From the NCBI RefSeq assembly GCF_001750165.1, contig NZ_CP015411.1, forward strand, positions 1,826,001 to 1,890,000: a DNA stretch of 64,000 nt. Reading direction: 5' to 3'. A program made the position numbers and the translations under genes. The number at the start of each line of letters is the position of its first letter. The first letter of the stretch is position 1. Source of the stretch: Pseudoalteromonas luteoviolacea (GTDB taxonomy: Bacteria > Pseudomonadota > Gammaproteobacteria > Enterobacterales > Alteromonadaceae). Below the pieces are notes generated by a model. The model worked only from the letters and a program-made list of their open reading frames with translations, was not told the origin of the DNA and did no database searches. Positions 9,112-16,973 of the stretch are shown here, one piece after another.

Positions 9112-9744
9112 ATGCTAGAACTTTCGATTTTGCCACTTTTTGTGATGACCTGTTTAATACTCGCGGTGTCACCAGGGCCCGATCTGGTCCTTATTTCTGC
9201 TTACTCGTCTGGGCAAGGTGTATTAGCAGGAGTCAGAATATCCATTGGTATTTTTGTCGCAGGCATTGTACAAACTCTTGCTGTCGCTTTGGGACTGGGT
9301 CAATTAATGCAACAGTTTCCTCCTTTGGTCATGATTATAAAAATGCTGGGTGCGCTGTATTTGGCGTGGCTTGGCGTGACTATGCTGCGCACATGGTGGG
9401 CGAATGCTCAACAGCATGAAAACGTAGTACAAACCCCGAGCCTATCGTCTAGTAATCTGGTTTTAAAAGGGTTTTTAAATAATTTGATGAATCCAAAAGC
9501 CATCTTATTTTTTAGTGTGTTCTTAGTGCAATTTACCAATGATGCACAGCCAATGAGTATGCAGATCATCATTTTAGGCGTGTTGCTATGTACGATTGTA
9601 TTGCTGGTTAACTTTGTTTTTTCATTTGTTTTCAGTAAGGTAGCAAAGATATTTGCAAGAAAGATTAATATTAGCCAACATTTTGATGGCATTTTAGGTG
9701 CGCTGTTTTTGGCGCTGGCAGCAAGGTTAGCGCTGTCAAAATAA
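9112..9744 (+). CDS. LysE/RhtB-family amino-acid exporter
   Basis: A second LysE-type exporter in the window, about 210 residues, with the signature 'LILAVSPGPDLVLI' and 'GVRISIGIFVAG', plus six predicted membrane helices. It ends 'LGALFLALAARLAL', as typical homologues do. ATG 9112 is chosen because the family normally begins a few residues before the first helix and a GGAG lies 9 bases upstream. In-frame GTG 9061 and ATG 9097 would add 12-17 residues. It precedes a GNAT gene by 19 bases in the same direction, so they may be co-transcribed. Substrate unknown. Confidence 0.83.
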   Translation: MLELSILPLFVMTCLILAVSPGPDLVLISAYSSGQGVLAGVRISIGIFVAGIVQTLAVALGLGQLMQQFPPLVMIIKMLGALYLAWLGVTMLRTWWANAQQHENVVQTPSLSSSNLVLKGFLNNLMNPKAILFFSVFLVQFTNDAQPMSMQIIILGVLLCTIVLLVNFVFSFVFSKVAKIFARKINISQHFDGILGALFLALAARLALSK

Positions 9745-9763
9745 CATCACAACGGGATATGCA

Positions 9764-10267
9764 ATGACAACAATTAAAACCTTGGACACTGAACGGCTCA
9801 GGCTAGTTGCGCCAAATGAAGCGTGCTTAGATGCCTATTTGCAGTTTTATACTGATGGTAGTGCATCAAAAATGTACGGCGGGCCGATTGAGCCAGCAAA
9901 AGTGCTCGCTAGACTTAAAGCCGACCTGGGGTGTTGGGCTTTATATGGTTTTGGGGTGTGGGCTATACAAGAAAAAGAAACTGGGCGCTATATTGGCACA
10001 TGTGGTTTTTGGCGCGGATACAACTGGCCAACGGAACTGACCTGGTGGTTGTTGCCTGAGGGGCGTGGCAAAGGCTACGCCCTTGAGGCGTCTAAAGTGG
10101 CGATTGAGTATGCTTATGCAGAGTTAAAGTTTACACAAGTACAAACTTATATGAACGATGACAATGTAGCTGCGCGAGCATTGGTTGAGCGCTTAGGAGG
10201 CGTTAAAACGGACAGGTACTGCTTCCCAGATGGGGTGTATCGCGATATTTTTACGATTGCTAAATAA
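9764..10267 (+). CDS. GNAT acetyltransferase (RimJ/RimL type)
   Basis: 167 residues with the RimJ/RimL layout. It opens 'TLDTERLRLVAPNEACLDAY', carries a mid-domain 'YIGTCGFWRG' strand, has the acetyl-CoA pyrophosphate loop 'LLPEGRGKGYALEA' (motif A R-G-K-G-Y-A), and then 'NDDNVAARALVERLGG', typical of motif B. Members acetylate N-terminal or small-molecule amines; the substrate is not predictable. It follows a LysE exporter closely. A hairpin at 10294-10317 separates it from the convergent trmK. Confidence 0.85.
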   Translation: MTTIKTLDTERLRLVAPNEACLDAYLQFYTDGSASKMYGGPIEPAKVLARLKADLGCWALYGFGVWAIQEKETGRYIGTCGFWRGYNWPTELTWWLLPEGRGKGYALEASKVAIEYAYAELKFTQVQTYMNDDNVAARALVERLGGVKTDRYCFPDGVYRDIFTIAK

Positions 10268-10293
10268 AAGGAATTCACCATTTAGAGAAGAGC

Positions 10294-10317
10294 CGATGGC
10301 TTGAAATAAAGCCATCG
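10294..10317. terminator. Hairpin between convergent genes
   Basis: A perfect 9-bp stem CGATGGCTT / AAGCCATCG with a GAAATA loop lies between the convergent GNAT and trmK genes. It is followed by CTGATTTTA on the + strand. The U-run is weak, so strength as a terminator is uncertain. Confidence 0.5.
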
Positions 10318-10343
10318 CTGATTTTACTCGCTTGCCAAGTTGC

Positions 10344-11033
10344 CTATTCGTTTTTGGGCGCGACCTTCACACCTTCATATGCTGCAATGATATCTGACAC
10401 GTCATTGTCACCGCGATTAATACGTTGGTAGTGAGCGATGGTTTTACTTAAATAGGCTTTTGCATTGGCAGAGGATTGCGCATCACTAAATTGCCATATC
10501 GCTTCACCTACAGGTGAGATTGAGTGTGCTTGTACTGCAGGGCTATTGGTGATTTTCAGTATTTCGTAATAGCGTTTATTTTCGCTAATTAATGTCTCAT
10601 TAATCAGATTCAAATTGAGGTGATTAAGCGTTTGTCTCAAAGTATAAAGGTGATGCACAGGACAGAGTAAAAACTCGATGTCAGAACTTGGATTATTGGC
10701 GAGTATGTGTTTGATAAATCGACCACATAGGTCACCGCCAACACCGGCAATAATGACAAGGTGCTTCCCTGGTTTTTCCTTAAGGGGGAGTTTTGCAACA
10801 TCCATACAATGGGTTTGCCATTGCGTACGTTTGTCTGCGTAAAACTCTTCTAGTTTAGCCTCTAAAGCCTGCATTAAATGGGGGACAATATCAACAAAAT
10901 GCACCGTCGCATCAAGGTTTTTATCTAGTAGATTTGCGCCCAAAAAGCCATGATCACAACAGCAATCCCAAATGTGTGAGTATTGGTTGTCAACAAGCTG
11001 GCTAATTTGTGCAAGTCGTTTACCTAACTTCAT
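10344..11033 (-). CDS. trmK: TrmK-family tRNA (adenine-N1) methyltransferase
   Basis: A 229-residue Rossmann methyltransferase of the TrmK/DUF633 family. The SAM-binding region reads 'HIWDCCCDHGFLGANLLD', preceded by 'GKRLAQISQLV', the usual N-terminal helix. TrmK modifies A22 of tRNA in Gram-positive bacteria; the role in this group is less clear, so function is by family. Its ATG follows the TetR gene's stop directly with no gap, making it the second gene of a two-gene unit with the TetR regulator. That coupling suggests co-regulation with the divergent hydrolase. Confidence 0.8.
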   Translation of the reverse strand: MKLGKRLAQISQLVDNQYSHIWDCCCDHGFLGANLLDKNLDATVHFVDIVPHLMQALEAKLEEFYADKRTQWQTHCMDVAKLPLKEKPGKHLVIIAGVGGDLCGRFIKHILANNPSSDIEFLLCPVHHLYTLRQTLNHLNLNLINETLISENKRYYEILKITNSPAVQAHSISPVGEAIWQFSDAQSSANAKAYLSKTIAHYQRINRGDNDVSDIIAAYEGVKVAPKNE

Positions 11034-11639
11034 TTATCGCTCACTTTTAATTTGATAGCGTGCTAAAAACATATCGACGGTTTCTTCAATGACCTTGTCT
11101 TGGGTGATGTGAGCATCAAGCTCAAAACCATACAGGCGAGGGTAAAAAATAAAGGACTTTAACTGAAAGACAAATTGCTTGGCTGCGAAAGTAATATCAT
11201 CGACTTCCAGTTGCTTTGCGGTGATTGCGTGGTCAATAAAGGTTTCGAAGTAGCGCATACAGCCCACTTTGGTGTTATTTAAGTGTGCAGCCATATCTGG
11301 GTTTTGCAACAGTTCTAAAAAAGCCACCCGCGCGATGCGCAAAAAGGGAGCAGAGGTCAACATGTCTGCTTCTGATTTTGCGATGTCGATAAGCTGATCG
11401 CGCATAGGTTTGTCATTCGTATAAACAAGCTCTTGGTCTTGGGTTACTTGGCTGAGCATGTTTTCAATCACGGCGTAAAGTAGCGCTTCTTTGCTATCAA
11501 AGTGATTATATACAGTGCGTTTAGATACTTCTGCGGTTTGGGCAACCAAATCCATACTAGTTTGTTGCGCACCGTGTTCAGCAAATAAATGTTCTGCTGC
11601 ATGAATGATTTGTAAGCGTTTTTTCTCTGATAGCTTCAT
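11034..11639 (-). CDS. TetR-family transcriptional regulator
   Basis: 201 residues. The N-terminal helix-turn-helix is clear: 'IIHAAEHLFAEHGAQQTSMDLVAQTAEVSKRTVYNHFDSKEAL' region, residues about 8-55 (quoted only to name its key pieces FAEHG, VSKRTVYNHF). The rest is the variable all-helical ligand domain. ATG 11639 is preferred over TTG 11642 because GAGGAG lies 7 bases upstream. It is divergent from the hydrolase gene at 11763, and the 123-base gap contains two copies of a palindromic site, the arrangement of a TetR repressor that controls itself and the divergent gene. Confidence 0.88.
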   Translation of the reverse strand: MKLSEKKRLQIIHAAEHLFAEHGAQQTSMDLVAQTAEVSKRTVYNHFDSKEALLYAVIENMLSQVTQDQELVYTNDKPMRDQLIDIAKSEADMLTSAPFLRIARVAFLELLQNPDMAAHLNNTKVGCMRYFETFIDHAITAKQLEVDDITFAAKQFVFQLKSFIFYPRLYGFELDAHITQDKVIEETVDMFLARYQIKSER

Positions 11640-11685
11640 CAATTAACTCCTCACTTTGATGGGGCTAGTGTAGCTGAAATCAATA

Positions 11686-11745
11686 AAACTTGCACTGTGT
11701 AGTTTACTTTTATTGTTTCTTGTGTAAAACTGCACCGTGTAGTTT
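11686..11745. promoter_or_regulatory. Two palindromic operators for the TetR regulator
   Basis: The palindrome AAACTGCACCGTGTAGTTT lies at 11727-11745. Its near copy AAACTTGCACTGTGTAGTTT lies at 11686-11705. Both share a downstream ACTTTT and together form a 40-bp direct repeat (TGCAC(T/C)GTGTAGTTTACTTTT from 11691 and 11731). Each site has 9-base arms with one mismatch or one inserted base. They sit in the divergent promoter between the TetR and hydrolase genes, so they are the likely TetR operators. Confidence 0.65.
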
Positions 11746-11762
11746 ACTTTTTGTGGTGGCAT

Positions 11763-12872
11763 ATGAAAGCTAAATATAAAGTGTCTTTTGTAGCAGCAGT
11801 ATTATTTGGATTAACGGTTGGAGGATGTTCTATGGTGTCAAATTTAGACGCACAAGTGAATGAAGCGGGTTATCGCTCAACACAATTTAAAGAAGGCCAG
11901 TTTCACAACACCAATGAAACCCAACCGCCAAGTTTAAGTAAAACACTGGGTATTTTTTGGCGCTTTATAACGGAGTCAAAAACTTCGCCTGTGCCTAACA
12001 AGCCATTACCTATGGTGCAACAGACTAAATCCATGTTGTCAGAGCTATCGGACACACAAGTCCACATGATCAAGTTAGGCCACTCATCTGTCTTATTAAA
12101 AGTGTACGGTAAATATTGGTTGTTAGATCCGGTGTTCTCTAAACGCGCATCGCCATTTAGTTTTGCAGGGCCTGAGCGCTTTCAAGAAACACCTATCTCT
12201 CTTGAAGACTTACCGCCAATTGAGCGTATTTTAATTTCTCACAATCACTACGATCATTTAGATAAAGACAGCGTGTTGGCTTTGATGGATAAAACGCAGG
12301 AAATTTTTGTTCCACTTGGCGTGGAAGGGGACCTTGCTCAGTGGGGAGTAGATAAAGCCAAGATTAAAGTATTTGACTGGTGGCAGGAGCATGTTGACAG
12401 CGAGAGCTTGGTCGCCTTTGTGCCGACACAGCATTTTTCTGGCAGGGGACTGGGCGATGGGAATAAAACGTTGTGGGGCTCATGGGTAATAAAAGCGGGT
12501 GAGCAAAGTCTTTATTTTAGCGGTGATTCTGGGTATTTCGATGGCTTTAAAGACATAGGCCGACGCTACGGGCCATTTAACTACACCTTTATTGAAACGG
12601 GTGCCTATGATAAAGATTGGGCTGATATCCACATGACGCCCGAACAAAGCGTGCAAGCACATATTGATTTGAATGCAGGGGTCATGTTGCCTATTCATAA
12701 TGGTACGTTCGACTTGGCATTCCACGCTTGGTATGAGCCGTTAGAGCGTGTATCTAAAGCTGCTCAACTGCATCAGGTGACAATCAATACGCCCATTGTT
12801 GGCGAAGTACTTACTGCCGGAGAGGCGCATAATAATGCCTTTTGGTGGAAATCTTTCATGTCTAACGGTTAA
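11763..12872 (+). CDS. MBL-fold hydrolase lipoprotein (RomA/NAPE-PLD-like)
   Basis: 369 residues with a lipoprotein signal (lipobox VGGC, Cys about 22), so it is probably anchored in the envelope. The metallo-beta-lactamase core is intact: 'MIKLGHSSVLLKVYGKYWLL' opening, the HxHxDH motif 'SHNHYDHLD', 'PTQHFSGRG', 'YFSGDSGYF', 'HMTPEQSVQAH' and 'LPIHNGTFDLAFH'. This is the NAPE-PLD/UlaG-like subgroup (RomA in enterobacteria), likely a phosphodiesterase acting on lipids. ATG 11763 is the start; TTG 11751 is less likely. Divergent from and probably repressed by the neighbouring TetR regulator. Confidence 0.85.
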   Translation: MKAKYKVSFVAAVLFGLTVGGCSMVSNLDAQVNEAGYRSTQFKEGQFHNTNETQPPSLSKTLGIFWRFITESKTSPVPNKPLPMVQQTKSMLSELSDTQVHMIKLGHSSVLLKVYGKYWLLDPVFSKRASPFSFAGPERFQETPISLEDLPPIERILISHNHYDHLDKDSVLALMDKTQEIFVPLGVEGDLAQWGVDKAKIKVFDWWQEHVDSESLVAFVPTQHFSGRGLGDGNKTLWGSWVIKAGEQSLYFSGDSGYFDGFKDIGRRYGPFNYTFIETGAYDKDWADIHMTPEQSVQAHIDLNAGVMLPIHNGTFDLAFHAWYEPLERVSKAAQLHQVTINTPIVGEVLTAGEAHNNAFWWKSFMSNG

Positions 12873-12932
12873 CACCCGACATGTGTTTGTATAGTATACC
12901 GGTCCAAGTTAATAATAATTTGGACCTTATTT

Positions 12933-13295
12933 ATGCATACAGAAACAGAGCAAGCCACCATTACCATCGTCGATCGTCAACTTGAGGCTTATAATAATCA
13001 AGATATTGACGCCTTTGCTGCAACGTACAGCGATGATGTAGAAATTTACCAATCACAAACTTTAGTGTTCAAAGGTAAAGGTGCCTTGATTGAACGCTAT
13101 GGCAAAAAATTTGCCAGCTTAAGCTACTTGCACGCAACTTCATTAAAGCGCATTGTGCACGAGCACTTTTTAATTGATCATGAGTTGGCTGAGTCATCGA
13201 CATTACCAAGCAAAGAGGTTGATAAAAGCATTAAGGTGATAGCAGCTTACGAGGTGAAAGATGGCCTTATTTGCAAAGTGACGTTTATGGGTTAA
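12933..13295 (+). CDS. NTF2/SnoaL-like small protein
   Basis: A 120-residue cone-fold protein of the NTF2/SnoaL type, recognised by 'VDRQLEAYNNQDIDAFAATYSDDVEI' followed by the strand-turn 'KGKGALIERYGKKFA'. Members include steroid isomerases, hydratases and non-enzymatic binding proteins. No catalytic set can be assigned with confidence. It follows the hydrolase gene by 60 bases in the same direction, and an inverted repeat lies just downstream. Confidence 0.75.
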   Translation: MHTETEQATITIVDRQLEAYNNQDIDAFAATYSDDVEIYQSQTLVFKGKGALIERYGKKFASLSYLHATSLKRIVHEHFLIDHELAESSTLPSKEVDKSIKVIAAYEVKDGLICKVTFMG

Positions 13296-13327
13296 TGATT
13301 TAAATAGTCTGTGACGTTTACAGAGTT

Positions 13328-13358
13328 TTTGATATTGATTATTATTATCAATATCAAA
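13328..13358 (+). promoter_or_regulatory. Perfect inverted repeat containing a Fur-box-like site
   Basis: TTTGATATTGAT (13328-13339) and ATCAATATCAAA (13347-13358) are exact reverse complements with a 7-base spacer. The centre (13336-13350) reads TGATTAT-T-ATTATCA, one base off the 7-1-7 Fur consensus TGATAAT-N-ATTATCA. It lies 20 bases before the ATG of the gene at 13378. It could instead be a terminator for the upstream gene, but no U-run follows. Confidence 0.5.
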
Positions 13359-13377
13359 GATCAAGTTATATTGAGTT

Positions 13378-13743
13378 ATGGACTATCATCAGGTGATTGC
13401 CAAAGATGTATTTGAACAAGCATATCAAACTGCCAGCGCTGAGTTTGCAGTAAAGTCAATGATACTCAAGCATAGTCCTGCCAATATTGATAACCTCACA
13501 GATTACATTGATGCTGGACGCAAATTTATATCAGTATGCTTAAGCGGTCATGATCCGCTACATACTGCACAATTGCGTATGTGGTTTAGACGCAATCTAG
13601 TTTTAAATTCTAACAGGGGCTCAGCAAATTTAAAGTTTAAACATATTTGCCGTGCAGAGCTGAGAAGCATAGATAAGCATCTAAAAGTCGTCTTTTCATA
13701 TTATGGTAGTAATATTACCCCCTTGTTGCCACCAGTGAGGTAA
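13378..13743 (+). CDS. Hypothetical protein behind a Fur-like box
   Basis: A 121-residue protein I do not recognise. It has no signal peptide or membrane segment, is fairly basic ('RMWFRRNLVLNSNRGSANLKFKH'), and ends 'FSYYGSNITPLLPPVR'. No catalytic motif stands out. No strong ribosome site is visible. A TATATT about 10 bases upstream may be a -10 element, so translation may start from an almost leaderless transcript or further in (Met28). The Fur-box-like palindrome just ahead suggests iron-dependent control. Tail-to-tail with the ADP-ribosylglycohydrolase gene. Probably a real gene given frame length and context. Confidence 0.55.
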   Translation: MDYHQVIAKDVFEQAYQTASAEFAVKSMILKHSPANIDNLTDYIDAGRKFISVCLSGHDPLHTAQLRMWFRRNLVLNSNRGSANLKFKHICRAELRSIDKHLKVVFSYYGSNITPLLPPVR

Positions 13744-13759
13744 TATAGAGGGCAACTGG

Positions 13760-14605
13760 CTACCTTAGCTTATTTACAGTTTCTAGTAAGTCAGAAGAGA
13801 GCTTTATTAAATAGTCTTTACCGTATTGTTTGTTTTCAAGTTCGTCGTATAAAAATGCAGGTAGGTCATTAACATACTCATCACTTAAACTTGCAATACC
13901 CAATGCACACGCTGCGACAGTATCCACATCACCGCCAAATGCCACCGATTTGATTAACAGCTCAGAATAGCTTTTGGCATTCAATAACACGGTCAGTAGT
14001 GCGTTGATGGTTTCATAGCCGCAGCATGCGACCTCTTTTTGCCACTGACGGTCCCACTCAATTTCGGTATGAGACTGAACAAAATCGGCAAGTTGCTGTT
14101 TAGGCCCTATTTGGTAATAAAAGAAGTGACTGGCCAGCGCAACAGCTTGAGATGAGTTGATACCAATGTTGGTATTATGGGTGAGTTTAGCTTGTAATTT
14201 GGCTTTGCTAAGTACATCTTCAATGTTTGGGAATAGGCCAATCGGAACTGAGCGCATTGCAGCACCATTGGCTTTGCTATTGGGCTTAATTTTGGCTAAA
14301 AACTCATCAGCTGAATTAATTGATTCCAAAAATGCATAAAAGCCTTTGGAATAGCCAAGGCGCTTGTCTCGTTTAAAGCATTCAATAAATTTTTGTGTGA
14401 TGGTGTATTCATCCCAAGGCGCTGAGCTTATTATGAGTTCTGCAAGCGCTAACGACATTTGGGTGTCATCTGTGTAGTGGCCAGGCGCGATGCCTAGTCC
14501 ATGCTCATGATAGGCTGTTAAATTATTAAAATTCACAACTTTCTCTTTGCTTGCAAATTCAAAACCAGCGCCGTAAGCATCGCCGATTGCGATTTCAAGT
14601 AGCAT
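13760..14605 (-). CDS. ADP-ribosylglycohydrolase family protein
   Basis: 281 residues of the DraG/ADP-ribosylglycohydrolase family. The di-metal site motifs are visible: 'IAIGDAYGAGFEF' at the start, 'HYTDDTQMSLALAELI' (the TDDT motif near residue 47), and 'GGDVDTVAACALG' near the C-terminus (the GGDxD motif). Family members remove ADP-ribose from proteins (Arg) or small acceptors. There is no DraT-like transferase alongside, so the target is unknown. A good AAGGGAC ribosome site precedes ATG 14605. The macro-domain protein at 4.9 kb is another ADP-ribose protein in the window. Confidence 0.87.
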   Translation of the reverse strand: MLLEIAIGDAYGAGFEFASKEKVVNFNNLTAYHEHGLGIAPGHYTDDTQMSLALAELIISSAPWDEYTITQKFIECFKRDKRLGYSKGFYAFLESINSADEFLAKIKPNSKANGAAMRSVPIGLFPNIEDVLSKAKLQAKLTHNTNIGINSSQAVALASHFFYYQIGPKQQLADFVQSHTEIEWDRQWQKEVACCGYETINALLTVLLNAKSYSELLIKSVAFGGDVDTVAACALGIASLSDEYVNDLPAFLYDELENKQYGKDYLIKLSSDLLETVNKLR

Positions 14606-15124
14606 AAGGTGTCCCTTATTTTTTTAGTTATTTTTTAACTTTCAACTTTATCCATGATTATCTGGCTATTTTTTCATGAAAAAAGAGAATGCAATATTTT
14701 GCCAAATTGAGCCTGAACTATAAATGATAAATATGTGAGAAGAGTGTGTTTAAAACAAGGTTCAAATGGTGAATTTTACTTATTCAATATATGTATACCT
14801 GTATCGTGTAAAAGCCACCTTTACCCATACGATTGCGTGGTGCATTTGCAATCATCACAGTGAGTTGAGCAACTTAAATGATGTGGCTGAGAACTGGAGG
14901 CTATTTATCCTAATTCCTCACGGAAAAAGTTAATGCAAGCGTTGAGGAAAAAACACACATGAGTCAAGCGCTACAAATATCGCACAGATGAATAAAAATA
15001 AAGCTAATGTTGGTTTTTAACAAATTCGTTGTCTCAATTGTGCCAGAATAGGGAAGCAGTTAATTCCTTAAGTTTAGCAAGTTTGCTAAAATGCGAGACT
15101 TAAAGGCATACTTTTGAGGAATTC
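14606..15124. other. Intergenic, promoters and one doubtful short ORF
   Basis: 519 bases between two divergent genes, AT-rich. The only coding candidate is a 55-codon frame at 14766-14933 on the + strand with AAGG 6 bases upstream. Its product (starts MVNFTYSIYVYLYRV) resembles nothing I know, and I do not call it a gene. Otherwise it should hold the two divergent promoters. Confidence 0.4.
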
Positions 15125-16045
15125 ATGAAACACTGGGCTGTACGTATATCCGTTTTAATACTCATCATTTTAGTTGCAAGGCAACCAGACCTTGAACTGG
15201 AAAACCCCGGAAAAGTTATCTCTTACAAAGGATTAGTCCAACCTACCGATTATAGAGGTGTGACTAACGAAACTTGTACAGCAAACAGATTGACGTCTGT
15301 TGAACATCCATTTATCGAGAATACCCTGCCTGCAATAGGAAAAGCATTTGAATTGGGTGCAGATACAGTACACCTGAATGTACATGCCACAGCGGATAAA
15401 CAGCTGGCTATATTTCATGACTGGACTCTTGATTGTCGCACGAACGGCGAAGGAGTGACGTCAAAGCAAACCATGGAATACCTAAAAACTTTAGATGCAG
15501 GTTATGGTTATAGTGTCGGTGAAGAGGAAGCGTACCCACTCAGGGGCAAAGGTGTTGGCCTAATTCCTTCATTATCTGAAGTACTTACACAATTCCCGGA
15601 AAAGTCGTTTTTACTTAATGTGAAAACAGCAGGTCCTGAGTCAATAGAAGTTGTGACAAGCCATTTAAATAAGCTGACTGCTGAGCAGCGCAGCCGAATT
15701 AGCTTTATGGGTATTCAAAGTATATCGGAGGAGATTGTTGAGCAATTCCCTGAGCAAATGACGTATTCAAAAGAAGTGGGTAAACGCTGTCTTGTAAAGT
15801 ATATCTTTATTGGTTGGTCGCGTTATTATCCTGGCTCCTGTAGTAATACAACGCTCGTTATTCCAGAACAGTTTGGTAAGATTTTGTGGGGATGGCCAGA
15901 GCAATTTGCGGCCCGAGCTCAGCAAAATGGTAGTGAAGTTTACTTATATCAAACAAAACAGCCTTATTCACCAAAAAGTGATTTAAGAGAGCAAGGGATT
16001 GGTATTTTTACTGCTGATATGTTTGGTGTTTCTAGTCAAGATTAA
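15125..16045 (+). CDS. Glycerophosphodiester phosphodiesterase-like protein
   Basis: 306 residues with an N-terminal membrane anchor or signal (about 5-20) and a GDPD TIM-barrel. Recognisable pieces are 'IENTLPAIGKAFELGAD', 'IFHDWTLDCRTNGEGVTS' and 'YLKTLDAGYGYS'. Active GDPDs normally have HR at the first strand, ExD in the next (VE.DV) and HD. Here they read NR, HLN and HD, so the Glu and Asp metal ligands are replaced by His and Asn. Some GDPDs of the ENTL/DWTLDCRT subgroup lack the first His but keep E and D. The protein may have changed metal chemistry or be a non-catalytic binder. No close operon partner. Confidence 0.78.
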   Translation: MKHWAVRISVLILIILVARQPDLELENPGKVISYKGLVQPTDYRGVTNETCTANRLTSVEHPFIENTLPAIGKAFELGADTVHLNVHATADKQLAIFHDWTLDCRTNGEGVTSKQTMEYLKTLDAGYGYSVGEEEAYPLRGKGVGLIPSLSEVLTQFPEKSFLLNVKTAGPESIEVVTSHLNKLTAEQRSRISFMGIQSISEEIVEQFPEQMTYSKEVGKRCLVKYIFIGWSRYYPGSCSNTTLVIPEQFGKILWGWPEQFAARAQQNGSEVYLYQTKQPYSPKSDLREQGIGIFTADMFGVSSQD

Positions 16046-16173
16046 GTTTTAAATATCTATATTTAATTAAGTAATATAAGTTATTATATTAATATTTTAA
16101 CTTAATTTTTTATATTATTATTTTCTTGTGCTATATTCTGTGTGATTTTTAACTATACATAAAGGGAATATGT

Positions 16174-16917
16174 ATGAAACTCAGAAAAACACTTTCGGCG
16201 ATTGCTTTACTTTTATCTGCATCTGGCGCCTATGCGCAAGATTATGTAGGTGGTTTAAATATTGATACAGCGAATTTAGTTTGGTCATCAAACAATAGTT
16301 ACAGCAGTGGTCAGGTGGTTAGAGAGGGCAGTTCAGGAGATTTGTATCTAGCAAAAGTTGGTATTAATGCCAGTGATAGTAACCTGTCTCCTAGTGATGA
16401 TTCACGTTGGGTATTATTATTAAAAGGGGACGTTCATTCAGGGGATACGATTAAGATTCCAGAGTCAGGTAAAGTCATATTTGTAACCAGCCAAGAATAT
16501 AGTGGTTATGATGTTTATGGTAGAGATAAAGCTGATGAATTTTGTCAAACTGCAGCTGATTCGTCGGTGAATGTACCTAGCGGTGTTTATACAGCTTGGA
16601 ATATTTCAAATGCGGCTTCGCCTATTGCTACGTCTAAAGCATATTATTTATTAGATGGCACTCAAGTCGTAAATCAAGGGAGTGATTTAAAGCTATATAG
16701 TTCTATTCTTCATCCAATCAATCTTGATGAATCTTTGAGTCAAGTTAACGCGAGTGTATGGACTGAAGAGGACACAGGTTGGACTTGTTACGCAGGACCA
16801 GGTCAATCTTTCCCAAGTTTTGTAGGTAACTCCTCGAGTGCTAATGTTTATTGGTCAGCCTACGGTGGTAGCTATCAGTGCACAAGCAAAGCGAGGCTCT
16901 ACTGCGCTCAAAAATAA
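16174..16917 (+). CDS. Secreted DUF1554-like protein
   Basis: 247 residues with a clear signal peptide (cleavage after GAYA, about 21). Residues 30-70 ('WSSNNSYSSGQVVREGSSGDLYLA', quoted in part: SYSSGQVV) resemble a short carbohydrate-binding CBM5/12 type module. The C-terminal half (about 105-247) has the DUF1554 pattern: a 'VTSQEYSGYDVYG' strand, paired Cys residues in 'ADEFCQTAA', 'DTGWTCYAG' and 'YQCTSKARLYC', and 'VYWSAYG'. This suggests an extracellular disulphide-bonded lectin-like domain. Function unknown. AAGGGA lies just upstream of ATG 16174 and a terminator follows at 16933. Confidence 0.72.
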   Translation: MKLRKTLSAIALLLSASGAYAQDYVGGLNIDTANLVWSSNNSYSSGQVVREGSSGDLYLAKVGINASDSNLSPSDDSRWVLLLKGDVHSGDTIKIPESGKVIFVTSQEYSGYDVYGRDKADEFCQTAADSSVNVPSGVYTAWNISNAASPIATSKAYYLLDGTQVVNQGSDLKLYSSILHPINLDESLSQVNASVWTEEDTGWTCYAGPGQSFPSFVGNSSSANVYWSAYGGSYQCTSKARLYCAQK

Positions 16918-16932
16918 AGATGTGTAGTCATT

Positions 16933-16953
16933 AGAGGTTGCTTAGCAACCTCT
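16933..16953. terminator. Intrinsic terminator hairpin
   Basis: A perfect 9-bp stem AGAGGTTGC / GCAACCTCT with a TTA loop follows the DUF1554-like gene by 15 bases and is trailed by TTGT. It also lies downstream of the convergent diflavin reductase gene and may serve both. Confidence 0.7.
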
Positions 16954-16973
16954 TTGTACTGATTTGTTAAATT

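Noticed and set aside
9063..9419. 118-codon frame overlapping the second LysE exporter
   Set aside because: Out-of-frame shadow of a clear LysE-family coding sequence.
14766..14933. 55-codon frame between the ADP-ribosylglycohydrolase and GDPD-like genes
   Set aside because: Weak ribosome site and no recognisable protein; kept only as a note in the intergenic entry.
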